Assembly (NCBI GenBank): GCA_034437075.1
Contig: DAOTVD010000349.1
Span: 1-9,064, forward strand
Length of the DNA: 9,064 bases
Direction: 5' to 3'
From: DAOTVD01 sp034437075
Lineage (GTDB): Bacteria > Chloroflexota > Anaerolineae > Aggregatilineales > J027
Below are positions 1 through 6,280 of the stretch, piece by piece (the stretch's first letter is position 1; each line of letters opens with the position of its first letter). Position numbers and translations under genes: made by a program. Under the pieces are notes generated by a model, which saw nothing but the letters and a program-made list of their open reading frames with translations, was not told the origin of the DNA and did no database searches.

Positions 1-68
1 TTTTTGCCCCTCTCCCAGGGCTGAAAGCCCGTTTGGGAGAGGGGTTGGGGTGAGGGCTGAGTAGTTAC
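1..68. repeat. GC-rich hairpin element, copy A (cut by window start)
   Basis: This is the right-hand part of a short inverted-repeat element found three times in the window. The arms CCCCTCTCCC and GGGAGAGGGG enclose a core containing GGGCTGAAAGCCC, and the element ends in CTGAGTAGTTAC at 57-68. The same core and end occur at 6281-6388, and in opposite orientation from 9005. The end sequence is the reverse complement of GTAACTACTCAG, which opens the copy at 9005, so these are terminal inverted repeats. No transposase is encoded nearby. It is probably a non-autonomous element of MITE or REP type. The left end lies outside the window. Confidence 0.75.
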
Positions 69-121
69 GAAAATGTTTTTTGCATCGTGTCTGAGCACCA
101 AGCCGGGAGACCGGGAGGTTA

Positions 122-296
122 GGCTTTTCCAAGTATTTAACTATGCCGCTTGCTTTTGTCGAAAAGGATACCGGCTTGATTTTACCCCCCTCTAGCTCCC
201 CCCGAATTCGGGGGGAGAACTTACTCGTGCGCATAATAGCCCCTCCCTGAATTCGGGGAGGGGCTGGGGAGGGGTAATTATTTTTCTGGAAAAGCC
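122..296. mobile_element. MITE-like element, copy 1 (175 bp)
   Basis: The element has perfect 10-bp terminal inverted repeats, GGCTTTTCCA at 122-131 and TGGAAAAGCC at 287-296. It is flanked on both sides by the direct trinucleotide TTA (119-121 and 297-299), which looks like a 3-bp target duplication. It holds no ORF. Inside are two strong palindromes centred on GAATTC: a perfect 22-bp one at 196-217 and a 26-bp one with a single mismatched pair at 239-264. A near-identical copy lies at 8705-8880 in the same orientation. The size, ends, duplication and lack of coding capacity fit a MITE. TTA-type duplications are known for some IS5-group elements, but the partner transposase cannot be named from this window. 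Confidence 0.8.
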
Positions 297-447
297 TTAG
301 AGCCTGGTTTGCCAGGGGTGGCTTTTGGGTTAAGCCGTCTTTACCAGGATTTCATGCCAGAAATGAAATGGATGAAAGAAAATTTACGTATGTACAATGT
401 CTCCCTTATCATCGCAGGGTATTATTTCCCTCACTTTGGCAGTTATG

Positions 448-475
448 TTGCCTGTAGTAAGTTCGCCCATATAGT
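448..475 (+). promoter_or_regulatory. Candidate sigma70-type promoter of the 5'-nucleotidase gene
   Basis: A -35-like TTGCCT (448-453) and a -10-like TATAGT (470-475) are separated by 16 bp. This would place transcription start near 482, just ahead of the ribosome binding site. The -10 matches the consensus at five of six positions and the -35 at four of six. The call rests on sequence match only. Confidence 0.35.
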
Positions 476-490
476 GAACAGAAGAAAATA

Positions 491-496
491 AAGGAG
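491..496 (+). promoter_or_regulatory. Ribosome binding site of the 5'-nucleotidase
   Basis: AAGGAG lies five bases before the ATG at 502. Together with the signal peptide that follows directly, it fixes the start codon. Confidence 0.75.
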
Positions 497-501
497 CACC
501 G

Positions 502-2118
502 ATGCGTAAAATCAGCCTGATTATCATTGTCTTGTCTCTGGTGTGGGCCATGGCGGCCTTCGCCCAGAACGACGAAGCCGAAACATTCCAACTAACCATC
601 ATGCACACCAACGATACCCACGCCAACCACGAAGCCGACGGCGACGGCAATGGCGGCATCGCACGCCAGGCCACGGTGGTGAGCCAAATTCGCGGCGAAG
701 TTGAGAATAGCGTCTTGCTAGACGCGGGTGACCGCTTCACGGGCACGCTCTACCACACTCAATATCGTGGGGCCGACCAGATCGAAATCATGAATGCCCT
801 GGGCTACGATGCGCTCGTACTGGGTAACCATGAATATGATGATGGCGAAAGCGCGCTGGAAGCCTTCGTGCAGGGGGTCGCGTTCCCGGTGCTGTCCGCT
901 AATGTGGATTACAGCGCTTTCCCCGGCATTGACGAGGCCGTCGAACCCTTCACCGTGCTGGATGTCAATGGCGAGCAAGTCGGCGTCATCGGCATTACCA
1001 CCCCCGATAGCGTCGTGACCAGCAGCCCCAGCGATGAGATCATGTTCAATGACGACCTCACCGCCGTGGCCCAGCAACACATCGATGAACTGGCCGAACA
1101 GGGCGTTAATCGCATCATCGTGCTGACCCACATCGGTCTGAGCTTCGATACTGAACTGGCCACCAGCCTCAGCGGCGCAGACATCATCATCGGTGGCCAC
1201 AGCCACACCCTGCTGAGCAACACCTACGCGGATGCCGCCGGGGAATACCCCATGGTGATGGAAGGTGCGGATGGCAACCCCGTCTTGGTCGTGCAAGCCG
1301 GTAGCAACAATGCTTATCTGGGCCGCCTAGATGTTGAGTTTGACGCCGATGGCGTGCTGGCCGACTGGGATGGCGACACCATTCTGCTGAGCCGTTACAT
1401 TCAGCCGGATGCGGAACTCGCGTCCTTGCTGGAAGACCTGGCCGGCCCTGTGAATGAACTGCGTGAGCAGCCCATCGGCGCCGAAGCCGCCGTCCTGCTG
1501 GATGGTGCCCGCACCGTCTGCCGCATTGAAGAATGCGCCCTGGGTAACATCATCAGCGATGCCATCCTGGCCGAAACCGGCGCGGATATTGCTATCCAGA
1601 ATGGGGGCGGCATCCGTGCAGATATTGACGCGGGCGACATCACCGTGGGCGAAATACTGACCGTGCTGCCCTTCGGCAACACTATCGCCACCGCCGACCT
1701 GACCGGCGAATTGGTCGTGGCAGCCCTGGAAAACGGCGTCAGTCGCGTGGAAGTCGGTGACGATGGCGTCATCAGCCGCGATGGCCTGAATGGCCGCTTC
1801 CCGCAAGTGGGCGGCCTGCGCTATACTTTCGACCCCACTCAGGAAGTCGGTAGCCGCGTGAGCAACGTCGAAGTGCTGAACCAAGAGACGGGCGAATACG
1901 AACCTATTGACCCCGCAGCAACTTACTTTGTGGGCACGAATAACTTCATGTTGGATGGCGGCGACGGCTACGAGCAATTCGCCGAAGGCAGCACCCTGTA
2001 CGCCTTTGGTCGTCCGCTAGACCAAGCGGTGATCGACTACATGGCCGAACTGGGCACCGTGGAACCCAACATCGAAGGCCGCATTACGCTAGAAGGTGCT
2101 GAACTCGCGGAGCGCTAA
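502..2118 (+). CDS. Secreted 5'-nucleotidase / 2',3'-cyclic phosphodiesterase (UshA/CD73 family)
   Basis: This 538-residue exported phosphohydrolase would remove phosphate from nucleotides outside the cytoplasm and so salvage nucleosides and phosphate. Residues 1-21 are a signal peptide (basic MRK, hydrophobic core, AFA-Q cleavage region). The N-terminal metallophosphatase domain (about 30-285) carries the two-metal site: NDTH (D38, H40), DAGD (D77), GNHE (N109, H110), THIG (H210) and GGHSHT (H233, H235). The C-terminal nucleotidase domain (about 325-530) has NGGGIR (367-372), LPFGN (389-393) and the GGDGY loop (486-490), where this family binds substrate. C340 and C345 are spaced like a disulfide pair in human CD73, which suits an exported protein. 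Length and domain order are normal for the family. It is monocistronic and convergent with the next gene. Exact substrate preference cannot be read from the sequence. Confidence 0.92.
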   Translation: MRKISLIIIVLSLVWAMAAFAQNDEAETFQLTIMHTNDTHANHEADGDGNGGIARQATVVSQIRGEVENSVLLDAGDRFTGTLYHTQYRGADQIEIMNALGYDALVLGNHEYDDGESALEAFVQGVAFPVLSANVDYSAFPGIDEAVEPFTVLDVNGEQVGVIGITTPDSVVTSSPSDEIMFNDDLTAVAQQHIDELAEQGVNRIIVLTHIGLSFDTELATSLSGADIIIGGHSHTLLSNTYADAAGEYPMVMEGADGNPVLVVQAGSNNAYLGRLDVEFDADGVLADWDGDTILLSRYIQPDAELASLLEDLAGPVNELREQPIGAEAAVLLDGARTVCRIEECALGNIISDAILAETGADIAIQNGGGIRADIDAGDITVGEILTVLPFGNTIATADLTGELVVAALENGVSRVEVGDDGVISRDGLNGRFPQVGGLRYTFDPTQEVGSRVSNVEVLNQETGEYEPIDPAATYFVGTNNFMLDGGDGYEQFAEGSTLYAFGRPLDQAVIDYMAELGTVEPNIEGRITLEGAELAER

Positions 2119-2137
2119 GCCGCGCGTCACGGCTTTT
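2118..2137 (+). terminator. Weak intrinsic terminator candidate after the 5'-nucleotidase
   Basis: AGCCG and CGGCT form a 5-bp stem with a 7-base loop, followed by a short T run. It begins at the last base of the stop codon. The stem is short, so the call is tentative. A second hairpin, TGGGCCA (2180-2186) with TGGCCCA (2199-2205), lies further into the convergent gap but has no T tract on either strand. Confidence 0.35.
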
Positions 2138-2217
2138 GAAACGCCGCAAGACAACCACCCCGCACTTTGCTTTATGCTTTGGGCCAATCCGGGATGAATG
2201 GCCCACCGTTTGACTGC

Positions 2218-2946
2218 TCAGCCCCGGCCTTCCCGTAGCATTTGCGCGAAGGGGCTGGGCATGTCGCTGGCTTCGATGGCCGCCGCGATAGCTTCGACAT
2301 CATACGGCACGCGGATGAATTCCGGCGTCACCTGCTCGCCCTCGACCGTCAGCACGAGATAACACGCCTCCGGGTTGTTGTCTTTGGGCTTGCCCACACT
2401 GCCCGCGTTGATGACATGTCGCCCGCTGGGCAGAACGCGATGATACGGCAGATGCGTATGCCCGCACACCAACACGTCGGCCTCATATTGATCCATAATG
2501 CGTTCCAGGCTCTCGGCGGGGCGGTCTTCGTACAGATATTCATTGACCTTGCGCGGGCTGCCATGCACCAGCAAGACGCGCAAGTCGCCCAACTTTAGCG
2601 GGATACTGTCGGGCAGCGAGCGCAGAAATGCTTTGTTATCAGCCGTCGTGTGGGCATTCGTCCAGGCAATCGACTGCTTACCGCGCGCTTCTTCTTCTGC
2701 CGTTTTGTAAGCACAGCCGCAATCGTCGCTCTCATTCCCGACGCCCAGATCATAATTGCCCATGATGGTCGGAATATCGTGGGCGCGGATCGCCGCGATG
2801 ACCTCGTTCGGATAGACCCCATAGCCTACCAGGTCGCCCAGGCAATAGAGGCTGTCGTCTAAACCGCGTGTTGCTATATCGGCCAGCACCGCATCCAGCG
2901 CGGGCAAATTGCCGTGAATGTCGCCAAAGATCGTAATGCGTCCCAT
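2218..2946 (-). CDS. Metallophosphoesterase (YfcE/MJ0936-like), last gene of the ars operon
   Basis: A 242-residue cytoplasmic protein of the calcineurin-like phosphoesterase superfamily. All signature motifs are present: GDIHGN (8-13, with D9 and H11), GDLVGYG (37-43, D38), GNYD (63-66, N64), VHGSPR (127-132, H128) and CGHTH (161-165, H163 and H165). The family's NAGSVGKP stretch follows at 180-187. These residues form a two-metal site that hydrolyses phosphoesters; the physiological substrate is unknown. There is no signal peptide. The ATG is two bases after the TAA of the upstream ArsR/arsenate reductase gene, and its Shine-Dalgarno lies inside the end of that gene, so the two are very likely co-transcribed and translationally coupled. 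A role in arsenic metabolism is inferred from this position only. The protein could instead be a general housekeeping phosphodiesterase. Confidence 0.88.
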   Translation of the reverse strand: MGRITIFGDIHGNLPALDAVLADIATRGLDDSLYCLGDLVGYGVYPNEVIAAIRAHDIPTIMGNYDLGVGNESDDCGCAYKTAEEEARGKQSIAWTNAHTTADNKAFLRSLPDSIPLKLGDLRVLLVHGSPRKVNEYLYEDRPAESLERIMDQYEADVLVCGHTHLPYHRVLPSGRHVINAGSVGKPKDNNPEACYLVLTVEGEQVTPEFIRVPYDVEAIAAAIEASDMPSPFAQMLREGRG

Positions 2947-2948
2947 GT

Positions 2949-3680
2949 TTATCTCCTTCGTTCCGTGTCAATTAGCGCCATAAAATACGCGATACGTTCG
3001 GCAAGCCCCTCAGCAGTCTGACGAAAGGCATCCAATTGTGAAGTTTCGTCTACGATAGCGGGATCGGCAAAACTCCAATGGTGTTCAAGCACACCAGGAA
3101 AGGTTGGGCACACTTCGCGCACATGGTCGCAGACCGTGATGACATAATCGAAGGCCTGACCGACAAATTCATCCAGATGGTTGGATTCGTGATGATGAAT
3201 ATCAATACCCCGCTCGCTCATCACCTGCACGGCCAACGGATGGACGAACGCTGGTTCGCTGCCCGCGCTATAAACCCGCACATTCTCGCCACCCATATGG
3301 CGCAACAACCCTTCGGCCATCTGAGAACGCGCCGAATTGCGCGTACACAGATACAAAACCCGCACGGGTGGTGTCCAGCGATAGATCGGGCTTGCATCGG
3401 CCACCCTGATGTTGAGTTCTTGCCCCGCTTGCCGGTACAGAGCCTGCAAACGGGGGATATTCAGGCTGTAGTAGTAGTCTCTGCGATCCGCATCACTGCG
3501 GCGATAGGTGATAATGGCTTCTGCGCGAAGTTGCTTGAGATGATAGGATAACAGGTTTTTGGGTCGGCCCAACGCCGCAACCAGTTCGCTCACCCGATAG
3601 TCGCCGCGCTTCAGGGTCTGGACGATCTGCCAGCGTAAATCCGGGGCCAGCAGCTTGATAAAATCTGGTGTATGGTGCAT
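2949..3680 (-). CDS. ArsR-type winged-helix regulator fused to a thioredoxin-coupled arsenate reductase domain
   Basis: A 243-residue two-domain protein. Residues about 5-80 form an ArsR-type winged helix, with recognition-helix region LLSYHLKQL (43-51) and a wing around 57-73. Residues about 107-240 form a low-molecular-weight phosphatase/ArsC domain with the CX5R loop CTRNSAR (C112-R118), an ADP motif (D206) and two further cysteines, C184 and C191. The 72- and 7-residue spacings match the C10/C82/C89 relay of Staphylococcus ArsC, so the domain looks catalytically complete. The DNA-binding half has no cysteine and lacks the classic ELCVCDL arsenite site. The only three cysteines in the protein are the reductase triad. 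The ATG at 3680 has AGAGG seven bases upstream and lies ten bases after the arsC stop. It probably represses the divergent ars promoters. How it senses arsenic is open. Confidence 0.9.
   Translation of the reverse strand: MHHTPDFIKLLAPDLRWQIVQTLKRGDYRVSELVAALGRPKNLLSYHLKQLRAEAIITYRRSDADRRDYYYSLNIPRLQALYRQAGQELNIRVADASPIYRWTPPVRVLYLCTRNSARSQMAEGLLRHMGGENVRVYSAGSEPAFVHPLAVQVMSERGIDIHHHESNHLDEFVGQAFDYVITVCDHVREVCPTFPGVLEHHWSFADPAIVDETSQLDAFRQTAEGLAERIAYFMALIDTERRR
2953..2958 (-). promoter_or_regulatory. Ribosome binding site of the metallophosphoesterase, inside the upstream gene
   Basis: On the minus strand AAGGAG lies six bases before the ATG at 2946 and within the final codons of the upstream coding sequence (stop at 2949-2951). 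This arrangement supports translational coupling within the operon. Confidence 0.7.
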
Positions 3681-3690
3681 CGCAGCGCCT

Positions 3691-4128
3691 CTATTCAGCT
3701 ATTGGTTCCAATGTCGCCATCCACGCCCTAATTTTGGCGTCGATTTCATCCCGTACTCGCCGAAACATCGCGAGTTGCTCGGCATGTGTTCCTTCAGCTT
3801 GCGCAGGGTCATCAAAGGGCCAATGCAGCTTCTCGCCCATGTGCCACAGCGCCTGCGGGCATTGCTCATCGGCATGGGCACAGACCGTGATGACGTAGCG
3901 AAAGCTCTGTTTCATCATATACTTCTTGATAGGATCAGACGTTTGCTGCCGAATATCCAGCCCAATTTCATCCATCACTTCTACCGTCAATGGGCTTACG
4001 CCTTTGGGGTCTAAGCCCGCGCTGTAGACCCGAAAGCGATCACTCGCGTATTTGCGCAGCAATGCTTCGGCGATTTGGCTACGTGCCGAATTGCCCGTAC
4101 ACAAGAACAGCACATTTTTCTTATCCAC
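3691..4128 (-). CDS. arsC: Arsenate reductase, thioredoxin-coupled (ArsC)
   Basis: A 145-residue cytoplasmic enzyme that reduces arsenate to arsenite for export. It has the P-loop CTGNSAR (C10-R16) and the resolving pair C83 and C90, with exactly three cysteines, as in the thioredoxin-dependent ArsC class. FDDPAQAEGT (105-114) is the conserved Asp-Pro region of the family. Length is normal. The start codon is GTG at 4128, supported by AAAGGAG nine bases upstream (4138-4144) and by the placement of the first strand (KNVLFLC). It is the first gene of the minus-strand operon and is followed ten bases later by the ArsR/arsenate reductase fusion. The efflux pump ACR3 is on the divergent operon. 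General protein tyrosine phosphatase activity is the alternative, but the Cys triad and neighbours argue strongly for arsenate reduction. Confidence 0.95.
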   Translation of the reverse strand: MDKKNVLFLCTGNSARSQIAEALLRKYASDRFRVYSAGLDPKGVSPLTVEVMDEIGLDIRQQTSDPIKKYMMKQSFRYVITVCAHADEQCPQALWHMGEKLHWPFDDPAQAEGTHAEQLAMFRRVRDEIDAKIRAWMATLEPIAE

Positions 4129-4137
4129 TGAATTGGT

Positions 4138-4144
4138 CTCCTTT
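4138..4144 (-). promoter_or_regulatory. Ribosome binding site that fixes the GTG start of arsC
   Basis: AAAGGAG on the minus strand lies nine bases before the GTG at 4128. No ATG fits better, so the GTG start is chosen. Confidence 0.7.
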
Positions 4145-4149
4145 GTGGA

Positions 4150-4179
4150 TTGTTGATCTGGTTAGCAATATAGTACAAT
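4150..4179 (+). promoter_or_regulatory. Weak candidate promoter of the STAS-like/acr3/CC-Se operon
   Basis: A poor -35 TTGTTG (4150-4155) and a good -10 TACAAT (4174-4179) are separated by 18 bp. It overlaps the opposing arsC promoter. A second possible -10, TAAAAT at 4234-4239, lies just before the first ATG but has no recognisable -35. Confidence 0.25.
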
Positions 4180-4199
4180 TCATTTTAGACTAATTTCAA
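4170..4199 (-). promoter_or_regulatory. Candidate promoter of the arsC operon
   Basis: On the minus strand a -35-like TTGAAA (4194-4199, five of six consensus matches) and a -10-like TACTAT (4170-4175, four of six) are separated by 18 bp. Transcription would begin near 4163, leaving a leader of about 35 bases. The palindrome at 4177-4201 covers the spacer and the -35, as expected for a repressor site. Confidence 0.45.
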
Positions 4200-4201
4200 T
4201 T
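4177..4201. promoter_or_regulatory. Palindromic operator candidate for the ArsR-type regulator
   Basis: A 25-bp imperfect palindrome centred on 4189, in which nine of twelve base pairs match. The core is TTAGTCTAA when read on the minus strand, and the outer arms are AATT on both sides. It lies across the spacer and -35 of the arsC promoter and touches the -10 of the opposing plus-strand candidate. ArsR-family repressors bind AT-rich dyads in such positions. That this site is the operator is inferred from symmetry and location. Confidence 0.5.
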
Positions 4202-4255
4202 ATATTATATCACAAGGTACGTAAATCGTTTGTTAAAATAGATAGGATGGGCAAC

Positions 4256-4687
4256 ATGCCAGCCATACCCACACATGAAACCGACCGGGTGCGTAGCTTC
4301 CTTGGCGGGGGTACGATTGAAGAATACCATAATGGCAAGCTGGTGGCGGTCATCACCAGCGAACCAACCAAAGAGCATATCGAAAGTTGGTTTGCAGAAA
4401 TGCAACGGATCTATCGAGAATGGGTGCATCTGCGGCGACCCATTCTGCTGCTCGTCGATGCCACCTGGGGCGCCACGACACCCGGTTTCCGGCAACGCAT
4501 GATGCAGATCAACGCTTTGGCGGTCACACAGCCCTACAAAACCTGCACGGCTTTCCTGGTGCAAGCAGAACATGCAGCCGAACTAACGATATTCGCTACG
4601 CTGACAGGCTCCGGTACCACTCATCGGCTGCGTGTGTTCACCGAGCGTGACGCAGCTATTCATTGGTTAGAGCAAGAACTCGGTTAA
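4256..4687 (+). CDS. Small STAS/SpoIIAA-like protein of unknown function, first gene of the acr3 operon
   Basis: About 143 residues, soluble, with no signal peptide or membrane segment and a single cysteine. I do not recognise a named family with certainty. The pattern is an N-terminal strand pair (GGGTIEEYHNGKLVAVITS region), a helix rich in E/W/R, a buried strand ILLLVDATWG, another helix (FRQRMMQINAL) and a final RVFTERDAAIHWLEQEL. This resembles the STAS/SpoIIAA/SEC14-like fold found in small bacterial proteins, which are often regulatory or lipid-binding. The ATG at 4256 is chosen because AGGATGG lies at suitable spacing. An in-frame ATG at 4247 would add three residues, but the purine run GATAGG directly abuts it. 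It is divergent from arsC and 54 bases ahead of acr3 with no evident terminator, so co-transcription with the arsenite pump is likely. Its role there is unknown. Confidence 0.7.
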   Translation: MPAIPTHETDRVRSFLGGGTIEEYHNGKLVAVITSEPTKEHIESWFAEMQRIYREWVHLRRPILLLVDATWGATTPGFRQRMMQINALAVTQPYKTCTAFLVQAEHAAELTIFATLTGSGTTHRLRVFTERDAAIHWLEQELG

Positions 4688-4741
4688 CCAGGCCCGACCA
4701 GGCGCGCGAATGCCACTAAACACTAAAGAGAAAGGGAAAAA

Positions 4742-5845
4742 ATGGATACAGTTTCAACAACCAAAACAGCCATACCGGAGCAAAGCGAAGGCAAAGGATT
4801 AGGCGTATTTGAGCGATACCTGAGCGTCTGGGTTGCGTTATGCATCTTGGTGGGTATCGCCATCGGGCAATTCATCCCTGCCATTCCTGATACGCTGACC
4901 CAGTTTACTTACGCTGAGGTCAACATGCCCATTGCAATTCTGATCTGGTTAATGATCTATCCTATGATGGTGCAAATTGACTTCAGCAGTGTGTTAGGCG
5001 TGCGCCGCCAGCCGAAGGGGCTAACACTCACGGTTGTGGTAAATTGGCTCATTAAACCCTTTACGATGTATCTGTTCGCCTGGCTGTTTTTGCAAGTGCT
5101 CTTCGCGCCGTTTATCGAACCCAGCTTGGCCCAGGAATATGTCGCCGGGGCGATTCTGCTGGGTGCAGCGCCCTGCACCGCCATGGTTTTTGTGTGGAGT
5201 TACCTCACGAAGGGCGACCCCGCCTATACCTTGGTGCAGGTTTCGGTCAACGACCTGATTATGCTGTTTGCGTTTGCGCCAATCGTGGCCTTTTTGCTGG
5301 GTATCAGCAATATCGCCGTGCCGTGGGATACCTTGTTGTTGTCGGTATTGCTCTATATCGTCGTGCCGCTGGTGGCGGGCTACATCACGCGCGTGATGTT
5401 GATTCGTAGCAAGGGCGCGATTTGGTTTGATGGGGTCTTTCTCAAGCGGCTTGGCCCAGTGACCATCATGGGCCTGCTGATGACCCTGATCCTGTTGTTT
5501 TCGTTTCAGGGCGAAGTCATTCTGGATAATCCGTTTCACATCGCGCTCATTGCCGTGCCGCTAATCATTCAGACCTTTTTCATCTTCGCGATTGCCTACG
5601 GTGCCGCCAAAGCCTTGCGAATTCCGCACCAGATTGCGGCCCCTGCCGCGCTGATCGGTTCCAGCAATTTTTTTGAACTAGCGGTGGCCACCGCGATTGC
5701 CCTCTTTGGGGTAACCTCCGGGGCAGCCTTGGCGACCGTAGTCGGCGTGCTGGTCGAAGTCCCGGTGATGCTGGCCTTGGTGCGAATTGCCAATGCCACC
5801 CGCGACCGTTTCCCTGATCTGGCAACGGCACAAGGCGCGGCCTAA
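4742..5845 (+). CDS. acr3: ACR3-family arsenite efflux transporter
   Basis: A 367-residue inner-membrane carrier with about ten hydrophobic segments (roughly 27-49, 61-80, 95-125, 132-155, 163-188, 195-220, 235-256, 264-290, 296-325 and 327-350). It exports arsenite from the cytoplasm. Family hallmarks are PMMVQIDF (74-81), GAAPCTAMVFVWSYLTKGD (141-159) with the essential-type cysteine C145, VSVNDLIML (168-176) and SSNFFELAVATAIALFG (307-323) with E312. C145 and E312 correspond to the conserved Cys and Glu of characterised ACR3 pumps. Length is normal. The ATG at 4742 follows the purine-rich GAGAAAGGG. The stop overlaps the next start by one base (TAATG). Together with the divergent arsC it completes a reduction-and-export pathway. 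Confidence 0.95.
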   Translation: MDTVSTTKTAIPEQSEGKGLGVFERYLSVWVALCILVGIAIGQFIPAIPDTLTQFTYAEVNMPIAILIWLMIYPMMVQIDFSSVLGVRRQPKGLTLTVVVNWLIKPFTMYLFAWLFLQVLFAPFIEPSLAQEYVAGAILLGAAPCTAMVFVWSYLTKGDPAYTLVQVSVNDLIMLFAFAPIVAFLLGISNIAVPWDTLLLSVLLYIVVPLVAGYITRVMLIRSKGAIWFDGVFLKRLGPVTIMGLLMTLILLFSFQGEVILDNPFHIALIAVPLIIQTFFIFAIAYGAAKALRIPHQIAAPAALIGSSNFFELAVATAIALFGVTSGAALATVVGVLVEVPVMLALVRIANATRDRFPDLATAQGAA

Positions 5846-6141
5846 TGTTGCAGATCACGATAGATGCGGATGCTCAGGAGTTTTTGCGTAAACACGAGGC
5901 CGCAATGACGCTCCGCGCCTCGCCTCGGCACGGGTGCTGTGGGGGAACAGTCTTTCTGCCCATTGCCGAAGCAGGTATGACCCAGGGGGGCGAGGCCTGG
6001 CCAGTTACCGAACGTGATGGCATCCGCATTTATATCGACCCGGCTATGGTGTTGCCTGACGATATTCACTTGCGCATCGGCATTGATCGCTTTTTGATGA
6101 TGACGCGCTTATGGGTGGAGGGCCTGAAATCCGTCATGTGA
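5845..6141 (+). CDS. CC/Se-motif family protein coupled to ACR3
   Basis: A 98-residue soluble protein with the motif RHGCCGG (28-34), vicinal cysteines C31 and C32. It matches what I recall of the CC/Se-motif family, in which some members carry selenocysteine at one of these positions. Here both are cysteine codons (TGC, TGT). The N-terminus LQITIDADAQEFLRKH and the following GTVFLPIAEAG suggest a small alpha/beta fold. A C-terminal amphipathic stretch (IGIDRFLMMTRLWVEGL) ends the protein. Its ATG overlaps the acr3 TAA by one base, with AAGG nine bases upstream, so translation is probably coupled to the pump. Vicinal thiols bind trivalent arsenic well. A role as arsenite carrier, sensor or redox partner for ACR3 is plausible but inferred from the motif and position only. 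Confidence 0.8.
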   Translation: MLQITIDADAQEFLRKHEAAMTLRASPRHGCCGGTVFLPIAEAGMTQGGEAWPVTERDGIRIYIDPAMVLPDDIHLRIGIDRFLMMTRLWVEGLKSVM

Positions 6142-6280
6142 CAATGAGTGGATGATCGGCCCTCATATGCGCTACTCGGACGTCATCAGCATCAGGGCGC
6201 GCGGCGGTAGTCGCGATGATCTCATCGACGACGAGCGTCTCGTTTACATTGGAACAGAAATCCCTAAATATAGGCTTTGC

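Noticed and set aside
1..300. CRISPR-like repeats at the window start
   Set aside because: The repeats are different GC-rich inverted-repeat elements, not equal-length direct repeats with unique spacers, and no cas gene is present.
309..491. A 60-codon reading frame ahead of the nucleotidase, opening with TTG
   Set aside because: It has no ribosome binding site or recognisable motif, its end overlaps the nucleotidase Shine-Dalgarno, and it lies over the likely promoter.
718..1296. Long minus-strand frames inside the nucleotidase gene (also around 1327-1977)
   Set aside because: They are antisense to a gene with full family motifs, and their translations have skewed composition and no domain.
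2180..2205. Hairpin in the convergent gap as a terminator for the metallophosphoesterase operon
   Set aside because: The 7-bp stem is real but has a 12-base loop and no T tract on either strand.
5935..5943. Possible selenocysteine in the CC/Se-motif protein
   Set aside because: The motif codons are TGC and TGT, not TGA, so this member uses two cysteines.
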